A stretch of 64,000 bases of DNA from Eubacterium sp. (GTDB lineage Bacteria; Bacillota; Clostridia; Oscillospirales; Acutalibacteraceae), in contig JAFSRN010000022.1 in NCBI GenBank assembly GCA_017446095.1, positions 20,343 to 84,342 of the forward strand. The letters run 5' to 3'. The first letter of the stretch is position 1, and every line of letters starts with the position of its first letter. Shown here in pieces: positions 25,649 through 34,537 of this stretch. The notes under the pieces were generated by a model. The model saw only the letters and a program-made list of their open reading frames with translations. It searched no databases and was not told the DNA's origin. Made by a program: the position numbers and the translations under genes.

Positions 25649-26511
25649 CACGGTAACTCCAATGTGATTCTTCCGAGTTTTCCGCCGCGGAATTCATCTG
25701 CAACGATTACAGCGGCACGCTCATAATCAATTTCGCCGCCCTTGATGAGGAATCCGCGCTTTTTGCCGATAAGCTCAAGGATTTCCCAGCCCTGTAAACC
25801 TTCAACGGAATCAAGCTTATAGCGCTCTTCAATCGCCTGAGGACGCGTTTTTGCAAGAGTTTCAAGCAGTCTGCAGGCAAGCGTTTCCTGGTCGGTTACT
25901 TCGTCCTTAATTGAGCCGATAAACGCAAGCTTGTCGCCGACTTCGGGATCGTCGAACTTTGGCCAAAGTACGCCGGGCGTGTCAAGCAGCTCAATTCCGT
26001 TACCTACAACAAACCATTGGTTCTGGCGCGTGACGCCTGCCTTGTCGGCAACCTTAGCCTTTGCGTTTTTGCCCATGCGATTAATAAACGAGGATTTGCC
26101 CGTGTTCGGGATACCCACAACCATAAGTCGCAGGGGCTTATTCTTCATACCCTTGCTTTCATTTTTTGCGATTACATCTGCCAGGGCGGACTTAACCGTT
26201 TCGTCAAACTTATTAAGTCCTTTACCTGTGCGGCAGTCTACTGCAAGGGCATAAAAGCCGCGCTCCTTAAAGTGTTTAAGCCAGATTGAAGTGGCGGTCT
26301 GGTTTGCCACATCGCATTTATTCAGCAGAATAATACGCGGTTTATTCTTGATTATGTCGTCAAGTTCGGGGTTGCTCGAGCTTTTTGGCACGCGTGCGTC
26401 GACAATCTCTACAACGCCGTCAACAAGGATAAGGCTCTCTTTAATAAGACGCCTTGTTTTTGCCATATGCCCCGGAAACCACTGAACGTTCTGTTTAATA
26501 TATTCAGGCAT
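25648..26511 (-). CDS. rbgA: Ribosome biogenesis GTPase YlqF/RbgA
   Basis: 287-residue circularly permuted GTPase for 50S assembly. The N-terminus has [15 protein letters not shown]4 (LNKCD) precedes G1 ([12 protein letters not shown]), followed by [10 protein letters not shown]. Next to rplS, rnhB and yraN, the same arrangement as Bacillus (rplS-ylqF-rnhB). Confidence 0.95.
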   Translation of the reverse strand: MPEYIKQNVQWFPGHMAKTRRLIKESLILVDGVVEIVDARVPKSSSNPELDDIIKNKPRIILLNKCDVANQTATSIWLKHFKERGFYALAVDCRTGKGLNKFDETVKSALADVIAKNESKGMKNKPLRLMVVGIPNTGKSSFINRMGKNAKAKVADKAGVTRQNQWFVVGNGIELLDTPGVLWPKFDDPEVGDKLAFIGSIKDEVTDQETLACRLLETLAKTRPQAIEERYKLDSVEGLQGWEILELIGKKRGFLIKGGEIDYERAAVIVADEFRGGKLGRITLELP

Positions 26512-26529
26512 AATATACCTACCTAAAAA

Positions 26530-26562
26530 CTAATTAAAACGCCCCACACTGTGAGGCGTTTA
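26530..26562 (-). terminator. Terminator after rplS
   Basis: Stem of about nine pairs with one mismatch (AACGCCTCAC / GTGGGGCGTT on the minus strand), followed by TTAATTAG. It lies 10 bases past the L19 stop, so rbgA may have reduced or separate transcription. Confidence 0.65.
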
Positions 26563-26571
26563 TAAGAATTA

Positions 26572-26916
26572 TTATCTGATGTCTTCCTTAACCTTAGCAG
26601 CCTTACCAACTCTGTCACGAAGATAGTAGAGCTTAGCGCGGCGAACCTTACCCTTACGGATAACCTTAACGTCAACAACGTTGGGTGAGTGAAGCGGGAA
26701 TACACGCTCGATACCTACGCCGTAAGAAATGCGACGAACGGTAAAGGTTTCGGATACGCCCGAACCCTTTTTAGCGATAACTGTACCCTCGAACATCTGA
26801 ATTCTTTCTCTTGAACCCTCACGGATATTAACCGAAACACGAACGGTGTCACCGATATTGAACTTCGGTGCGTTATCCTTAACGGAGTCCTGTGCAATAA
26901 TTTTAAGTGCGTCCAT
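26572..26916 (-). CDS. rplS: 50S ribosomal protein L19
   Basis: 114 residues starting [17 protein letters not shown], with [31 protein letters not shown] and the basic C-terminus [20 protein letters not shown]. Standard length. An AAGGAGG ribosome-binding site precedes it, and a structured leader with its own promoter lies upstream. Confidence 0.97.
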   Translation of the reverse strand: MDALKIIAQDSVKDNAPKFNIGDTVRVSVNIREGSRERIQMFEGTVIAKKGSGVSETFTVRRISYGVGIERVFPLHSPNVVDVKVIRKGKVRRAKLYYLRDRVGKAAKVKEDIR

Positions 26917-27034
26917 TTTATTTCCTCCTTAATTTTTATATGATGTTCTTATCAGGAGTCTGACATTGGACCATCCTCTAAAATGCGTAACGCTCGCATT
27001 TTACGCGCAGACAGAGTAATCTGCGGCTAAATGC
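26917..27034 (-). ncRNA. Structured 5' leader of rplS
   Basis: The ~118-base leader forms at least two clear hairpins on the minus strand: CGCAG...CTGCG with AGATTACTCTGT-type interior (about 27005-27025) and AAAATGCG-AGCGTTA-CGCATTTT (about 26980-27002), with a weaker TCAG/CTGA stem near the start codon. Firmicutes L19 mRNAs carry a known autoregulatory leader; I infer, but cannot confirm, that this is one. Confidence 0.45.
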
Positions 27035-27040
27035 TGATAT

Positions 27041-27069
27041 ATAATAACACAAAGTTATTATAATGTCAA
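27041..27069 (-). promoter_or_regulatory. Promoter of rplS
   Basis: TTGACA (27064-27069) and TATTAT (27041-27046) on the minus strand with 17 bases between. It drives the structured L19 leader. Confidence 0.82.
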
Positions 27070-27077
27070 ATGTTTTT

Positions 27078-27743
27078 TTATTTATATTCTTCAAGGTCGC
27101 CTGTAAGCAGCCTGATACGCGATATACTTTTCCATTCAAAATCCATATCAATAATGCGGAGTATTGTGTCAAACAACAGTGACGGATTGAGGTTTTTATC
27201 AGGACCTGCAAGCAGACGTGTGTTAAGCACAACCTCGTCACCGCGAACAGAAATATTATATGACACGATGAAGTCCTTGATATTGGTTTCCTTAAGTATT
27301 CTGCGTTTGCCCTTTTTGCCCTTTTTGAGCGCCATAATCTCATCGCTGTCAAGTACAGCCTTAATCTTTTCAAGCGCAGTTTCGTTATCTTTAAACTCAA
27401 ACTTGTACACATAGTCGCTGTACATAATATCATGGCTGTCCATAAAGTCATCGTATACATCGACAATGCGTATACCCTGCGGCAGGGATTCGTTCATCCG
27501 CCGCTTGATTTCGTCGTAAGGTATATTCTCAAGTATGCGGATATCAACATTTTCGCAAAGGCTTTCAACACCGAGGGACAGCGGAAGCGAAAAGCTCATA
27601 AACGGGTGCGGATTAAAGCCCTCTGTAAACCAAAGCGGAATTTTAGCACGCGCAAACGCTCTTGAAAACACACGGTTTGTATCAAGGTGGCTGATATATT
27701 TTGCCTGGTCGGTCTTTGAAAAACGAAGTCTAATCTCTTGCAT
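27078..27743 (-). CDS. TIGR03936 family radical-SAM-associated protein (DUF2344)
   Basis: 221 residues starting MQEIRLRFSKTDQAKYISHLD, with the family hallmark WFTEGFNPHPFMSFSLPLSLG. The function is unknown; members accompany the TIGR03960 radical SAM protein, encoded just upstream with a 14-base overlap. A GGAGG ribosome-binding site lies inside the end of that gene. The pair may act on ribosome or tRNA components, but that is inference from common neighbours (rng, rplU) that are not here. Confidence 0.88.
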   Translation of the reverse strand: MQEIRLRFSKTDQAKYISHLDTNRVFSRAFARAKIPLWFTEGFNPHPFMSFSLPLSLGVESLCENVDIRILENIPYDEIKRRMNESLPQGIRIVDVYDDFMDSHDIMYSDYVYKFEFKDNETALEKIKAVLDSDEIMALKKGKKGKRRILKETNIKDFIVSYNISVRGDEVVLNTRLLAGPDKNLNPSLLFDTILRIIDMDFEWKSISRIRLLTGDLEEYK

Positions 27744-29571
27744 CGCAGTGACCTCCGTTTAACATATTTGCACCGCAACCTGCGCACTTTATGCGGCAGT
27801 GCGGCGTGGTTTTGTTTTCGTGAGCGCGCTTATTTTCCAGTTCAAGGAACTTCCTGCTGACGCCGTAGTCAAGATGATCCCACGGCAGAACCTCACTGAA
27901 ATCGCGCGTGCGCTGCGTGTAAAACAGCGGGTCTATGCCGTTTTCCTCAAACGACTGCATCCATGCGTCAAAGTTGAACTTATCATCCCAGGAATCAAAC
28001 TTGCAGCCCTTTTTAAACGCGGAATAAAGCACCTTGCCGAGCCGTCTGTCGCCGCGCGCGAGCACGCCCTCAAGCAGAGATGTAGGTGTTTCGTGGAAAG
28101 AAACTTTTATCTTGCGCGAAGGTATACTTTCAAGCAAATGCTTTTGCTTTGCTTTTAGCGAATCCATTGTGTCCTCGGGTTCCCACTGGAACGGAGTGAA
28201 CGGCTTTGGTATAAACGATGCGCAGGATATGGACACCTGCACGCCACTGCCCTTTGTGTTGGGGTTTTTGCCGAAAGTGTGAACAACCTTCATACCCAGG
28301 TCGGCAATACCTTCAATATCCTCCATAGTTTCCGTAGGAAGTCCCATCATAAAATACAGCTTAACAGAAGTCCAGCCGTTATCAAACGCCTTGTTGCAAG
28401 TATTTATAACCTCATCCTCGGTAACATTCTTATTGATAACGTCGCGCAGCCGCTGCGTACCAGCCTCGGGCGCAAAGGTAAGTCCGCTTTTGCGCACCTT
28501 GTTGAGCTTGTCCACAAGCTCGTCGGAAAAATTATCAACACGCAGACTCGGAAGCGAAAGATTGATTTTATCCTTAACAGTCCAGTCAATAAGCGAGTTC
28601 AGCATATTGTCAACATCGCTGTGGTCGGATGTAGATAGCGAGCACAGCGACAGCTCATCGTAACCTGTTGAATCAATAAGCGCCTTGCTCTGCCTGTTGA
28701 TTGTTTCAACACTTTTTTCGCGTATAGGGCGGTAAATGAAGCCTGCCTGGCAGAAGCGGCACCCGCGTATGCAGCCCCTGAAAATCTCTGTGGTTGCTCT
28801 GTCAAACACAATATTTACAAACGGCACAACGAACTTATCGGGATAATAAACCGTGTTCATATCCGCGATAACAGTCTTTTTTACCTTTGCAGGCGCGCCG
28901 TGCGTGGGCGTAATCGACTGCAGCGTGCCGTCGTCGTTGTACTTATCCTCGTAGAAAGACGGAACATAAATACCGTCAATATCCTTTGCTTTGAGCAAAA
29001 ACTCCTGCTTGGTTGCGCCGTTTTGCTTGCACTCTTTTAGTAGGTCAAGCACCTCGTTTGTGCTCTCTTCCCCTTCGCCAAGGAAGATAATGTCTACAAA
29101 ATCGCACATCGGTTCCGGATTGCAGGTGCAGGGACCGCCGACAGCGATAATCGGCGTAAGCGCTTCCCTTTCCTTTGCAAGCACGGGAAGTCCTGCAAGG
29201 TCGAGCATATTAAGCACGTTAGTGTAGCAAAGCTCGTACTGCAGCGTGAAGCCGACCATATCAAAATTCTTGATGTAGTCGCCCGATTCAAGTGCAAAAA
29301 GCGGCACGCCGTTTTTACGCATAAGTTCTTCCATATCGGTATCAGGCGCGAATACTCGCTCGCACCAAGCGTCGTCACGCTCGTTAACAACGCCGTAAAG
29401 TATCTTCATACCGAGGTGGCTCATACCTATTTCATATGTATCGGGAAAACAAAAGGCATAGCGCAAATCGACCTTGTCTGCGTCTTTAACCACGCTGTTA
29501 AGCTCGCCGCCCGTATAGCGAGCAGGCTTTTGCACATATTGCAGCAGTTTTTCAACTTCTTTTTTTATCAT
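27730..29571 (-). CDS. TIGR03960 family B12-binding radical SAM protein
   Basis: 613 residues. An N-terminal cobalamin-binding-like region (about 30-200) precedes a radical SAM core with the cluster motif CIRGCRFCQAG (C-x3-C-x2-C). It ends with a cysteine-rich CRIKCAGCGANM tail. No substrate is known. The start overlaps the site-2 protease gene by 20 bases and the end overlaps the DUF2344 gene, so the three are probably cotranslated. Confidence 0.9.
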   Translation of the reverse strand: MIKKEVEKLLQYVQKPARYTGGELNSVVKDADKVDLRYAFCFPDTYEIGMSHLGMKILYGVVNERDDAWCERVFAPDTDMEELMRKNGVPLFALESGDYIKNFDMVGFTLQYELCYTNVLNMLDLAGLPVLAKEREALTPIIAVGGPCTCNPEPMCDFVDIIFLGEGEESTNEVLDLLKECKQNGATKQEFLLKAKDIDGIYVPSFYEDKYNDDGTLQSITPTHGAPAKVKKTVIADMNTVYYPDKFVVPFVNIVFDRATTEIFRGCIRGCRFCQAGFIYRPIREKSVETINRQSKALIDSTGYDELSLCSLSTSDHSDVDNMLNSLIDWTVKDKINLSLPSLRVDNFSDELVDKLNKVRKSGLTFAPEAGTQRLRDVINKNVTEDEVINTCNKAFDNGWTSVKLYFMMGLPTETMEDIEGIADLGMKVVHTFGKNPNTKGSGVQVSISCASFIPKPFTPFQWEPEDTMDSLKAKQKHLLESIPSRKIKVSFHETPTSLLEGVLARGDRRLGKVLYSAFKKGCKFDSWDDKFNFDAWMQSFEENGIDPLFYTQRTRDFSEVLPWDHLDYGVSRKFLELENKRAHENKTTPHCRIKCAGCGANMLNGGHCDARD

Positions 29572-30112
29572 ACAAACCTCTGAAATTTATAAAATAAAAT
29601 ACAATGTATATAACAATCATTATAAGGGAAATATTGCGCAAAATCAATGCTGCAGCGAGCAAAACGGCTGTTGTGATTGCAGACACGGCAACCGTGATTT
29701 TATAAGCAACGTCGCAGTTAAACACCAAGCAAGCAAGCACGTTGAGCGACCTTCCGCCGTCGAGCGGATACACAGGTAAGACGTTAACAAGTGCAAGCGC
29801 AAAGTTGATTTCGCGCTGAACGTTAAATAGCACAAACAGCAGGTTAACCGCAACGCCGCAAAGGAGGAATATGAGTTCCTGCAGCGGACAAAGCTGCGCC
29901 GACTGCTTCATCCCGATTCCGTAATACGAAACGGTGATTAATTCTATCTTACCGCCAAATATCATAATGGCGAGTATATGCCCGATTTCGTGCAGCGAGG
30001 AGAACACAACAAGCCATAACAGGCTGTTGTTGCCCACTAATAGCGAAAGAAAAATTATGAGAAGAAACGAAAATTCGATTCTGAACCTGATATTAAACAA
30101 CGTAAACGCCAC
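29552..30112 (-). CDS. Site-2 (M50) membrane metalloprotease, SpoIVFB-like
   Basis: 186 residues, almost wholly hydrophobic. The zinc motif HEIGHI is at about 41-46, and the third ligand in NVLPVYPLDGGRSLN is near 118. Size and layout match SpoIVFB-like intramembrane proteases, which cleave pro-sigma-K in Bacillus. Whether this one does so cannot be told, because no SpoIVFA or BofA partner is in view. The start is GTG, with GGTGAT upstream. Confidence 0.85.
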   Translation of the reverse strand: MAFTLFNIRFRIEFSFLLIIFLSLLVGNNSLLWLVVFSSLHEIGHILAIMIFGGKIELITVSYYGIGMKQSAQLCPLQELIFLLCGVAVNLLFVLFNVQREINFALALVNVLPVYPLDGGRSLNVLACLVFNCDVAYKITVAVSAITTAVLLAAALILRNISLIMIVIYIVFYFINFRGLYDKKRS

Positions 30113-30152
30113 AGTATCACCATAAATTGATACGGTGACAAAGCGCGGATAA

Positions 30153-30563
30153 TTACTTGTTTTTATCCAGATAGCTCTGCAAAATCATAACGGCAGACAC
30201 GGCGTCCACAGTCTGCTTGCGCTTTTTGCCGCTGACGTTATTCTGACTCAGAACATTGTGCGCCATAACGGTTGTAAGGCGTTCATCCTGATACTCAATA
30301 GGAACGTCACATTCTGCGCATAAAGCGTCGCCGAGGGCTTTACATTCGTCGCAGCGATAGCCGTAAGAGCCGTCCATATTACGCGGCAAGCCGATAATAA
30401 TCTTTGACGGCTGTTCTTTATTAACGATTTCCGCAATTTTTGCAACGAGTTTTGGCATATACGTTTCGGTAATAACGCTGTGAGGCGACGCAAGCATTCC
30501 CCTTACGTCTGACATTGCGATGCCCGTGCGCGTATCGCCGTAATCAATTGCCATAAGTTTCAT
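30153..30563 (-). CDS. ruvX: Putative pre-16S rRNA nuclease / Holliday junction resolvase
   Basis: 136 residues, YqgF family. RNase H-like fold with MAIDYGDTRTGIAMSD at the N-terminus, GLPRNMDGS, YQDERLTTVMA and a final DAVSAVMILQSYLD. Implicated in 16S rRNA 5' maturation. An AAAGGGTTATT ribosome-binding site precedes the ATG. Confidence 0.93.
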   Translation of the reverse strand: MKLMAIDYGDTRTGIAMSDVRGMLASPHSVITETYMPKLVAKIAEIVNKEQPSKIIIGLPRNMDGSYGYRCDECKALGDALCAECDVPIEYQDERLTTVMAHNVLSQNNVSGKKRKQTVDAVSAVMILQSYLDKNK

Positions 30564-30573
30564 AATAACCCTT

Positions 30574-30612
30574 TCTAAAAGAACGGAAAACCGAAAACTC
30601 GATTTTCCGTTC
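30574..30612 (-). terminator. Terminator after the class A PBP gene
   Basis: A perfect 10-bp stem (GAACGGAAAA at 30581-30590 with its complement at 30603-30612), followed on the minus strand by TTTTAGAAAG. It lies 7 bases past the PBP stop and just before ruvX. Confidence 0.8.
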
Positions 30613-30619
30613 CCAAAAA

Positions 30620-33130
30620 CTAATTAGTCTTTTTATCCTCAACAGGCTTTGCGTCATTGCCGGATGGAGCAACAGCGGAAGTGCTTGGCTGAGTCTGTGT
30701 TTCTGTTACTGCAGAGGTCTGCGGCTGCGTAACTGTAGGCGCAGGTGCAGTAGAGTTGTTACTTCTTGTGGTACTGTTCGACTTTGTCGATGATTCCTTT
30801 GTGGACGAAGGCTCGGTTGTAGGCGGAACGTAGGTTGTTGTACCCGGAAGGTTATCCTTATCGTACCAGCCGTACATGTTACTGCCTGTGCAGATTTTAC
30901 CGTTGTGCGGGCTGTACTGCAGCTGAACAATGCCGTCAGGCTGCTTGAACTCGTACTTCTTAACGCCCTTCTTTTCGTAAATATTCTGCATTACGAGATT
31001 CCAGAGCGTACCGCTTGGATTGTAGGAAAGGTTGTATACAACTTCTTTAGGTGTATCGTAGCCGTACCAAACGCCTGCAATGTATTCAGGTGTGCCGCCC
31101 ATGAACCAACGGTCCTTATCCTCGGTTGTTGTACCTGTTTTGCCGTAGCACTGGATACCGCTGAGCTTGTAGTACATACCTGTACCCTCTGTCATAACGG
31201 TCTGCAGCAGCTTGTTCATAATGCCTGCTGTGTCCTCAGAGAGTGCGGCTTCCTTGGTTTCCTCAGGCTTCTTTTCAATAATAACGTTGCCCTGCGAGTC
31301 CTCAATCTTATAGTAAGCGTAGCCCTCGTAGTAGTAACCGCCGTTACCGAATGCCTGGTATGCGGTAGTCATTTCAAGCGTTGTAACGCCGTTTGTCAAA
31401 GCGCCGGTAGCCATAGGCGCGTAGTTTTCGTCCTGAACGTCAAGCGTGGAGATGTGGAATCTGCTTGTGATGTAGTCGTAAGAATACGACGGGCCAATCA
31501 TATCAAGCGTTCTTGCAGCGATGGTGTTCATCGAGTTCGCAAGACCTTTCTGGATTGAAACCGTGCCGTTTGAGTAAACGCCGCCTTCGTTGGTAGGCCA
31601 CGGCTCGCCGTCCGGCAAAGTCATAAGCGGTGCGTCCTTAACAGGCGTTGACCAGTAAATCTTTGTATCCTTATCCTGCAGACTCTTTTCAAGCGCAGGT
31701 CCGTAAACGGAAAGAGGCTTGATTGTAGAACCGGGCTGACGCGTTGACTGCGATGCACGGTTGAGGGTACGGTTCGCCTTCTTTTTGCCCGTACCGCCGA
31801 CAATGCCGAGGATTCTGCCCTTGTAGTTCATTACTACGCACGCACCCTGAACGGTTTCGTCAGGCATTCTGCGGTAGTTAACATAAACGTCCTCAATAGC
31901 GTCCTGAACGTCAAAGTCGATAGCAGAGTAAATCTTGAGTCCGCCGCCGTAAATCATATCCCTTGACTTCTTGGCGCTGTAACCCATCTTCTGCAGGTCG
32001 TCGATAACCTCTTCAATAACATAGTCCGTGTAGTAAGAGTTGATCGCCTGCTTGCCCTTTTTCTTGTTCTTATTCTTAACGGTTGAACCCTTGTAATTTT
32101 TAGAGTTCGTGTAAACCATTTCGTAATTAATAGCTTCGTTATACTGACTTTCGGTGATAAAGCCCTTTTCCTTCATCTTACCGAGAATCCAGCGGCGCCT
32201 TGAAACATTGTTTTCAGGGTTAAGCTGGTCGGGATTGGTAAGCGGATCGTAACGTGAAGGATACTGCGTAATCGCAGCGAGGCACGCACATTCTGCAATG
32301 TTAAGATTTTCAACATCCTTACCGAAGTAGGTTTCCGCCGCGGTTCTGACCCCGTAGCAGCCGTTTGAAAGGTAGATTGTGTTGAGGTACGCCTCAATAA
32401 TCTCGTCCTTTGAATAGTGCTTTTCAATATTTAGTGCGGAAAGTATCTCATTAAACTTACGAACGAAGGTAACGTCGTTCTGGTCTGTAAGGTTCTTAAT
32501 CAGCTGCTGCGTGATTGTTGAACCGCCCTGACCCTGATTGCCGCGTACAAGGATTACGCCGCCGACACGCCGCCAGTCAACACCGTGGTGAGTCTGAAAA
32601 CGCTCGTCCTCGCAGGCAATAAATGCAAGCGGAAGATACTTGGGCATCTCTTTTTTGGAGAGCCAGATACGGTTTTCCTCACCGTGCAGACGTGTGATTT
32701 CCACAGGCTTTTTCTTATTATTCTTCTCATAGCCGTAAATAAACGAAGTCTGGTTCTGGCTGTATTTTTCCTTATCAAGGTCAAAAACAGGGTCGCCGTT
32801 AATAACGCTTATGCCGTAAATAGCAATAACCGATGAGCACACAACGGCAACAACGCCGACAACCATAATGAGTGCAAGCAGTGTTTTGCCGAGTTTGCCG
32901 AAGAACGAGGCTGCTGCGCTTTTCTCCTTAACCGCAGTCTTTTTAGGCGGCTTCTGCTTTGGTGCAGGCTTTCTGTTGCGTGTGCCGCGGTCGGAACGTT
33001 TTTCGGAATTCCTGACATTGTAAGAACTCGGAAGGTTGCCCTTGCGCTGCTTGTCCTTGTCATCATTATAAACTTGTTGCGAATTATTCATAAAAGATTC
33101 GAGTAAATCATCATAATTCTTGGAAGCCAT
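30620..33130 (-). CDS. Class A penicillin-binding protein (PBP1A type)
   Basis: Bifunctional peptidoglycan glycosyltransferase and transpeptidase, 836 residues. A basic, Pro-rich cytoplasmic N-terminus (about 1-80) leads to one membrane span (about 85-115). The GT51 domain has EDERFQTHHGVDWRR and GQGGSTITQQLIKN. The transpeptidase domain has SxxK in RQPGSTIKPLS, SxN in GLANSMNTIAAR and KTGTTTEDKDRWFMGG. The last ~80 residues are Ser/Thr/Pro-rich, disordered and extracellular. It is well separated from neighbours by a terminator. Confidence 0.95.
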   Translation of the reverse strand: MASKNYDDLLESFMNNSQQVYNDDKDKQRKGNLPSSYNVRNSEKRSDRGTRNRKPAPKQKPPKKTAVKEKSAAASFFGKLGKTLLALIMVVGVVAVVCSSVIAIYGISVINGDPVFDLDKEKYSQNQTSFIYGYEKNNKKKPVEITRLHGEENRIWLSKKEMPKYLPLAFIACEDERFQTHHGVDWRRVGGVILVRGNQGQGGSTITQQLIKNLTDQNDVTFVRKFNEILSALNIEKHYSKDEIIEAYLNTIYLSNGCYGVRTAAETYFGKDVENLNIAECACLAAITQYPSRYDPLTNPDQLNPENNVSRRRWILGKMKEKGFITESQYNEAINYEMVYTNSKNYKGSTVKNKNKKKGKQAINSYYTDYVIEEVIDDLQKMGYSAKKSRDMIYGGGLKIYSAIDFDVQDAIEDVYVNYRRMPDETVQGACVVMNYKGRILGIVGGTGKKKANRTLNRASQSTRQPGSTIKPLSVYGPALEKSLQDKDTKIYWSTPVKDAPLMTLPDGEPWPTNEGGVYSNGTVSIQKGLANSMNTIAARTLDMIGPSYSYDYITSRFHISTLDVQDENYAPMATGALTNGVTTLEMTTAYQAFGNGGYYYEGYAYYKIEDSQGNVIIEKKPEETKEAALSEDTAGIMNKLLQTVMTEGTGMYYKLSGIQCYGKTGTTTEDKDRWFMGGTPEYIAGVWYGYDTPKEVVYNLSYNPSGTLWNLVMQNIYEKKGVKKYEFKQPDGIVQLQYSPHNGKICTGSNMYGWYDKDNLPGTTTYVPPTTEPSSTKESSTKSNSTTRSNNSTAPAPTVTQPQTSAVTETQTQPSTSAVAPSGNDAKPVEDKKTN

Positions 33131-33224
33131 AAGATATCTCCTTAAATTTACTGCCTTATATTATAATATATTACAACGAAAAAATAAAGAAAAAATTACA
33201 AAAATTAATAATTGTTTACAATTT

Positions 33225-34106
33225 TTAGGGAAAATTTATCTTTCTGGCACGTTTTTTATTCATTTCTACGTACCGTGTTTTGACAATTACGTCGTCATAC
33301 GTCTTTTTAGCCCTGATGAACACCCAGTAGGTCTGGTGGCATCTGCGGCACTTTGCAGCGCCTTTGAACGCCTTGTTCTGCACCGTGTATTCCCCGCTGT
33401 TGCGCAGTTTTTTGCCGCACTTCGGACAGGCAAGTTCGGCTTCATCTACCTTAAAAACGGATGAATCAAGCGACGTGATGTAGTACGGCTTAAACAGCAG
33501 CCTTTCAAAAAATGAGGAATCGCATTGCTTGACATATGCATTAAGCTTGTCCTTATCATACACGCGCTTAAAGCACTCTGCAGTGACATAGCAGTCGGCA
33601 AGCGCTCTGTGCAGCTTCTCTATGTCAATCTCAACGCCAAATTCCTCTGCGCATTTTGACAGCGCAATCTGGTTGTTTTTATGTTCTTCGTCACGCTCAA
33701 CAAAAGCCATGCAGTATTTTTGCACATCGCAGTAATTGCGCATAAAATCGACCTTGCAGTTGCCGAAATGCTGCAGGAAATTGCCTGAAAGAACGTATAA
33801 GTCGGAATTGCTCCAGCTCATAAAGACATTGTCATCGCCTGCGCCCCACCTTGCAAAATCGGAAAATGCGTCCTTAAAACGAATACCGTTTTCCTTAAGT
33901 TCCTCGTTGGTAATGCCGGTGAGGTTTTTGCATCTGCCGGACAGCTTTTTGGTGAGTTCAGGCGTAATCATCTGCTTGAAAGTGTCGACTATATTTAATT
34001 TTTCGTCAAGCTTAACAGCGCCGATTTCAATAATCTCGTTCATAAAATTATGGACGATATGGCTGTAAGCATTGTTCCATTCAAAGTCAAAAATAATATA
34101 GTACAC
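33225..34106 (-). CDS. DEDDh 3'-5' exonuclease with C-terminal zinc ribbon
   Basis: 293 residues starting MYYIIFDFEWN, which supplies the first Asp/Glu of an RNase T/DnaQ-like exonuclease. NEIIEIGAVKLDE and later HRALADCYVTAECF hold the remaining catalytic His/Asp. The C-terminus has two CxxC pairs (CPKCG and CRRCHQ), a ribbon that could bind nucleic acid. Start is GTG with GAGGAT upstream. Substrate unknown (KapD-like). Confidence 0.83.
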   Translation of the reverse strand: MYYIIFDFEWNNAYSHIVHNFMNEIIEIGAVKLDEKLNIVDTFKQMITPELTKKLSGRCKNLTGITNEELKENGIRFKDAFSDFARWGAGDDNVFMSWSNSDLYVLSGNFLQHFGNCKVDFMRNYCDVQKYCMAFVERDEEHKNNQIALSKCAEEFGVEIDIEKLHRALADCYVTAECFKRVYDKDKLNAYVKQCDSSFFERLLFKPYYITSLDSSVFKVDEAELACPKCGKKLRNSGEYTVQNKAFKGAAKCRRCHQTYWVFIRAKKTYDDVIVKTRYVEMNKKRARKINFP

Positions 34107-34141
34107 GTTTTATCCTCAAAAGTTCAAACCTATTGAACCAA

Positions 34142-34177
34142 TAAAAAACAGCCTTGCAACTGCAAAATTGCAAGGCT
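34142..34177 (-). terminator. Terminator after secG
   Basis: A perfect 10-bp stem (AGCCTTGCAA 34150-34159 with 34168-34177), followed on the minus strand by GTTTTTTATT. Confidence 0.88.
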
Positions 34178-34189
34178 ACTTACTGAATG

Positions 34190-34438
34190 TTAAACAAAAA
34201 GGAATACAAGAAATGCTGCAAGTACTACAACAAAGAAGAGTACTATTAAGTACTTTGTAAGTCTTTCAAGTTTGCCTTCGATTGTTCTGCCTTTAGACCT
34301 GTTGTCAAAGTTATTTGCACCGCCTGTGATAGCGCCCGAAAGGTTTTGTGAACGACCTTCCTGCATAAGAACTACAACAGTAATAACAATTGATGCAACG
34401 ATAAGTACGCCGCCGAATACATAATGATACCAAAGCAT
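34190..34438 (-). CDS. secG: Preprotein translocase subunit SecG
   Basis: 82-residue membrane protein with two spans (about 8-26 and 64-82) and the central motif GRSQNLSGAITGGANNF, typical of SecG. Part of SecYEG. Single-gene unit with its own promoter and terminator. An AGGATTAATT ribosome-binding site precedes the ATG. Confidence 0.93.
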   Translation of the reverse strand: MLWYHYVFGGVLIVASIVITVVVLMQEGRSQNLSGAITGGANNFDNRSKGRTIEGKLERLTKYLIVLFFVVVLAAFLVFLFV

Positions 34439-34492
34439 AATTAATCCTCCGAATTATATAAAAGTCAATAATCTATAATTTTACGCCCGTTA

Positions 34493-34521
34493 ATTATAGC
34501 ACAAGTGATATTATAATGCAA
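34493..34521 (-). promoter_or_regulatory. Promoter of secG
   Basis: TTGCAT (34516-34521) and TATAAT (34493-34498), 17-base spacer on the minus strand. Confidence 0.7.
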
Positions 34522-34537
34522 GTATTTTTTTCAATTA

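Noticed and set aside
26978-27466. 162-residue leftward frame across the rplS leader
   Set aside because: It is a shadow of the DUF2344 gene in another frame and runs through the promoter and hairpins of rplS.
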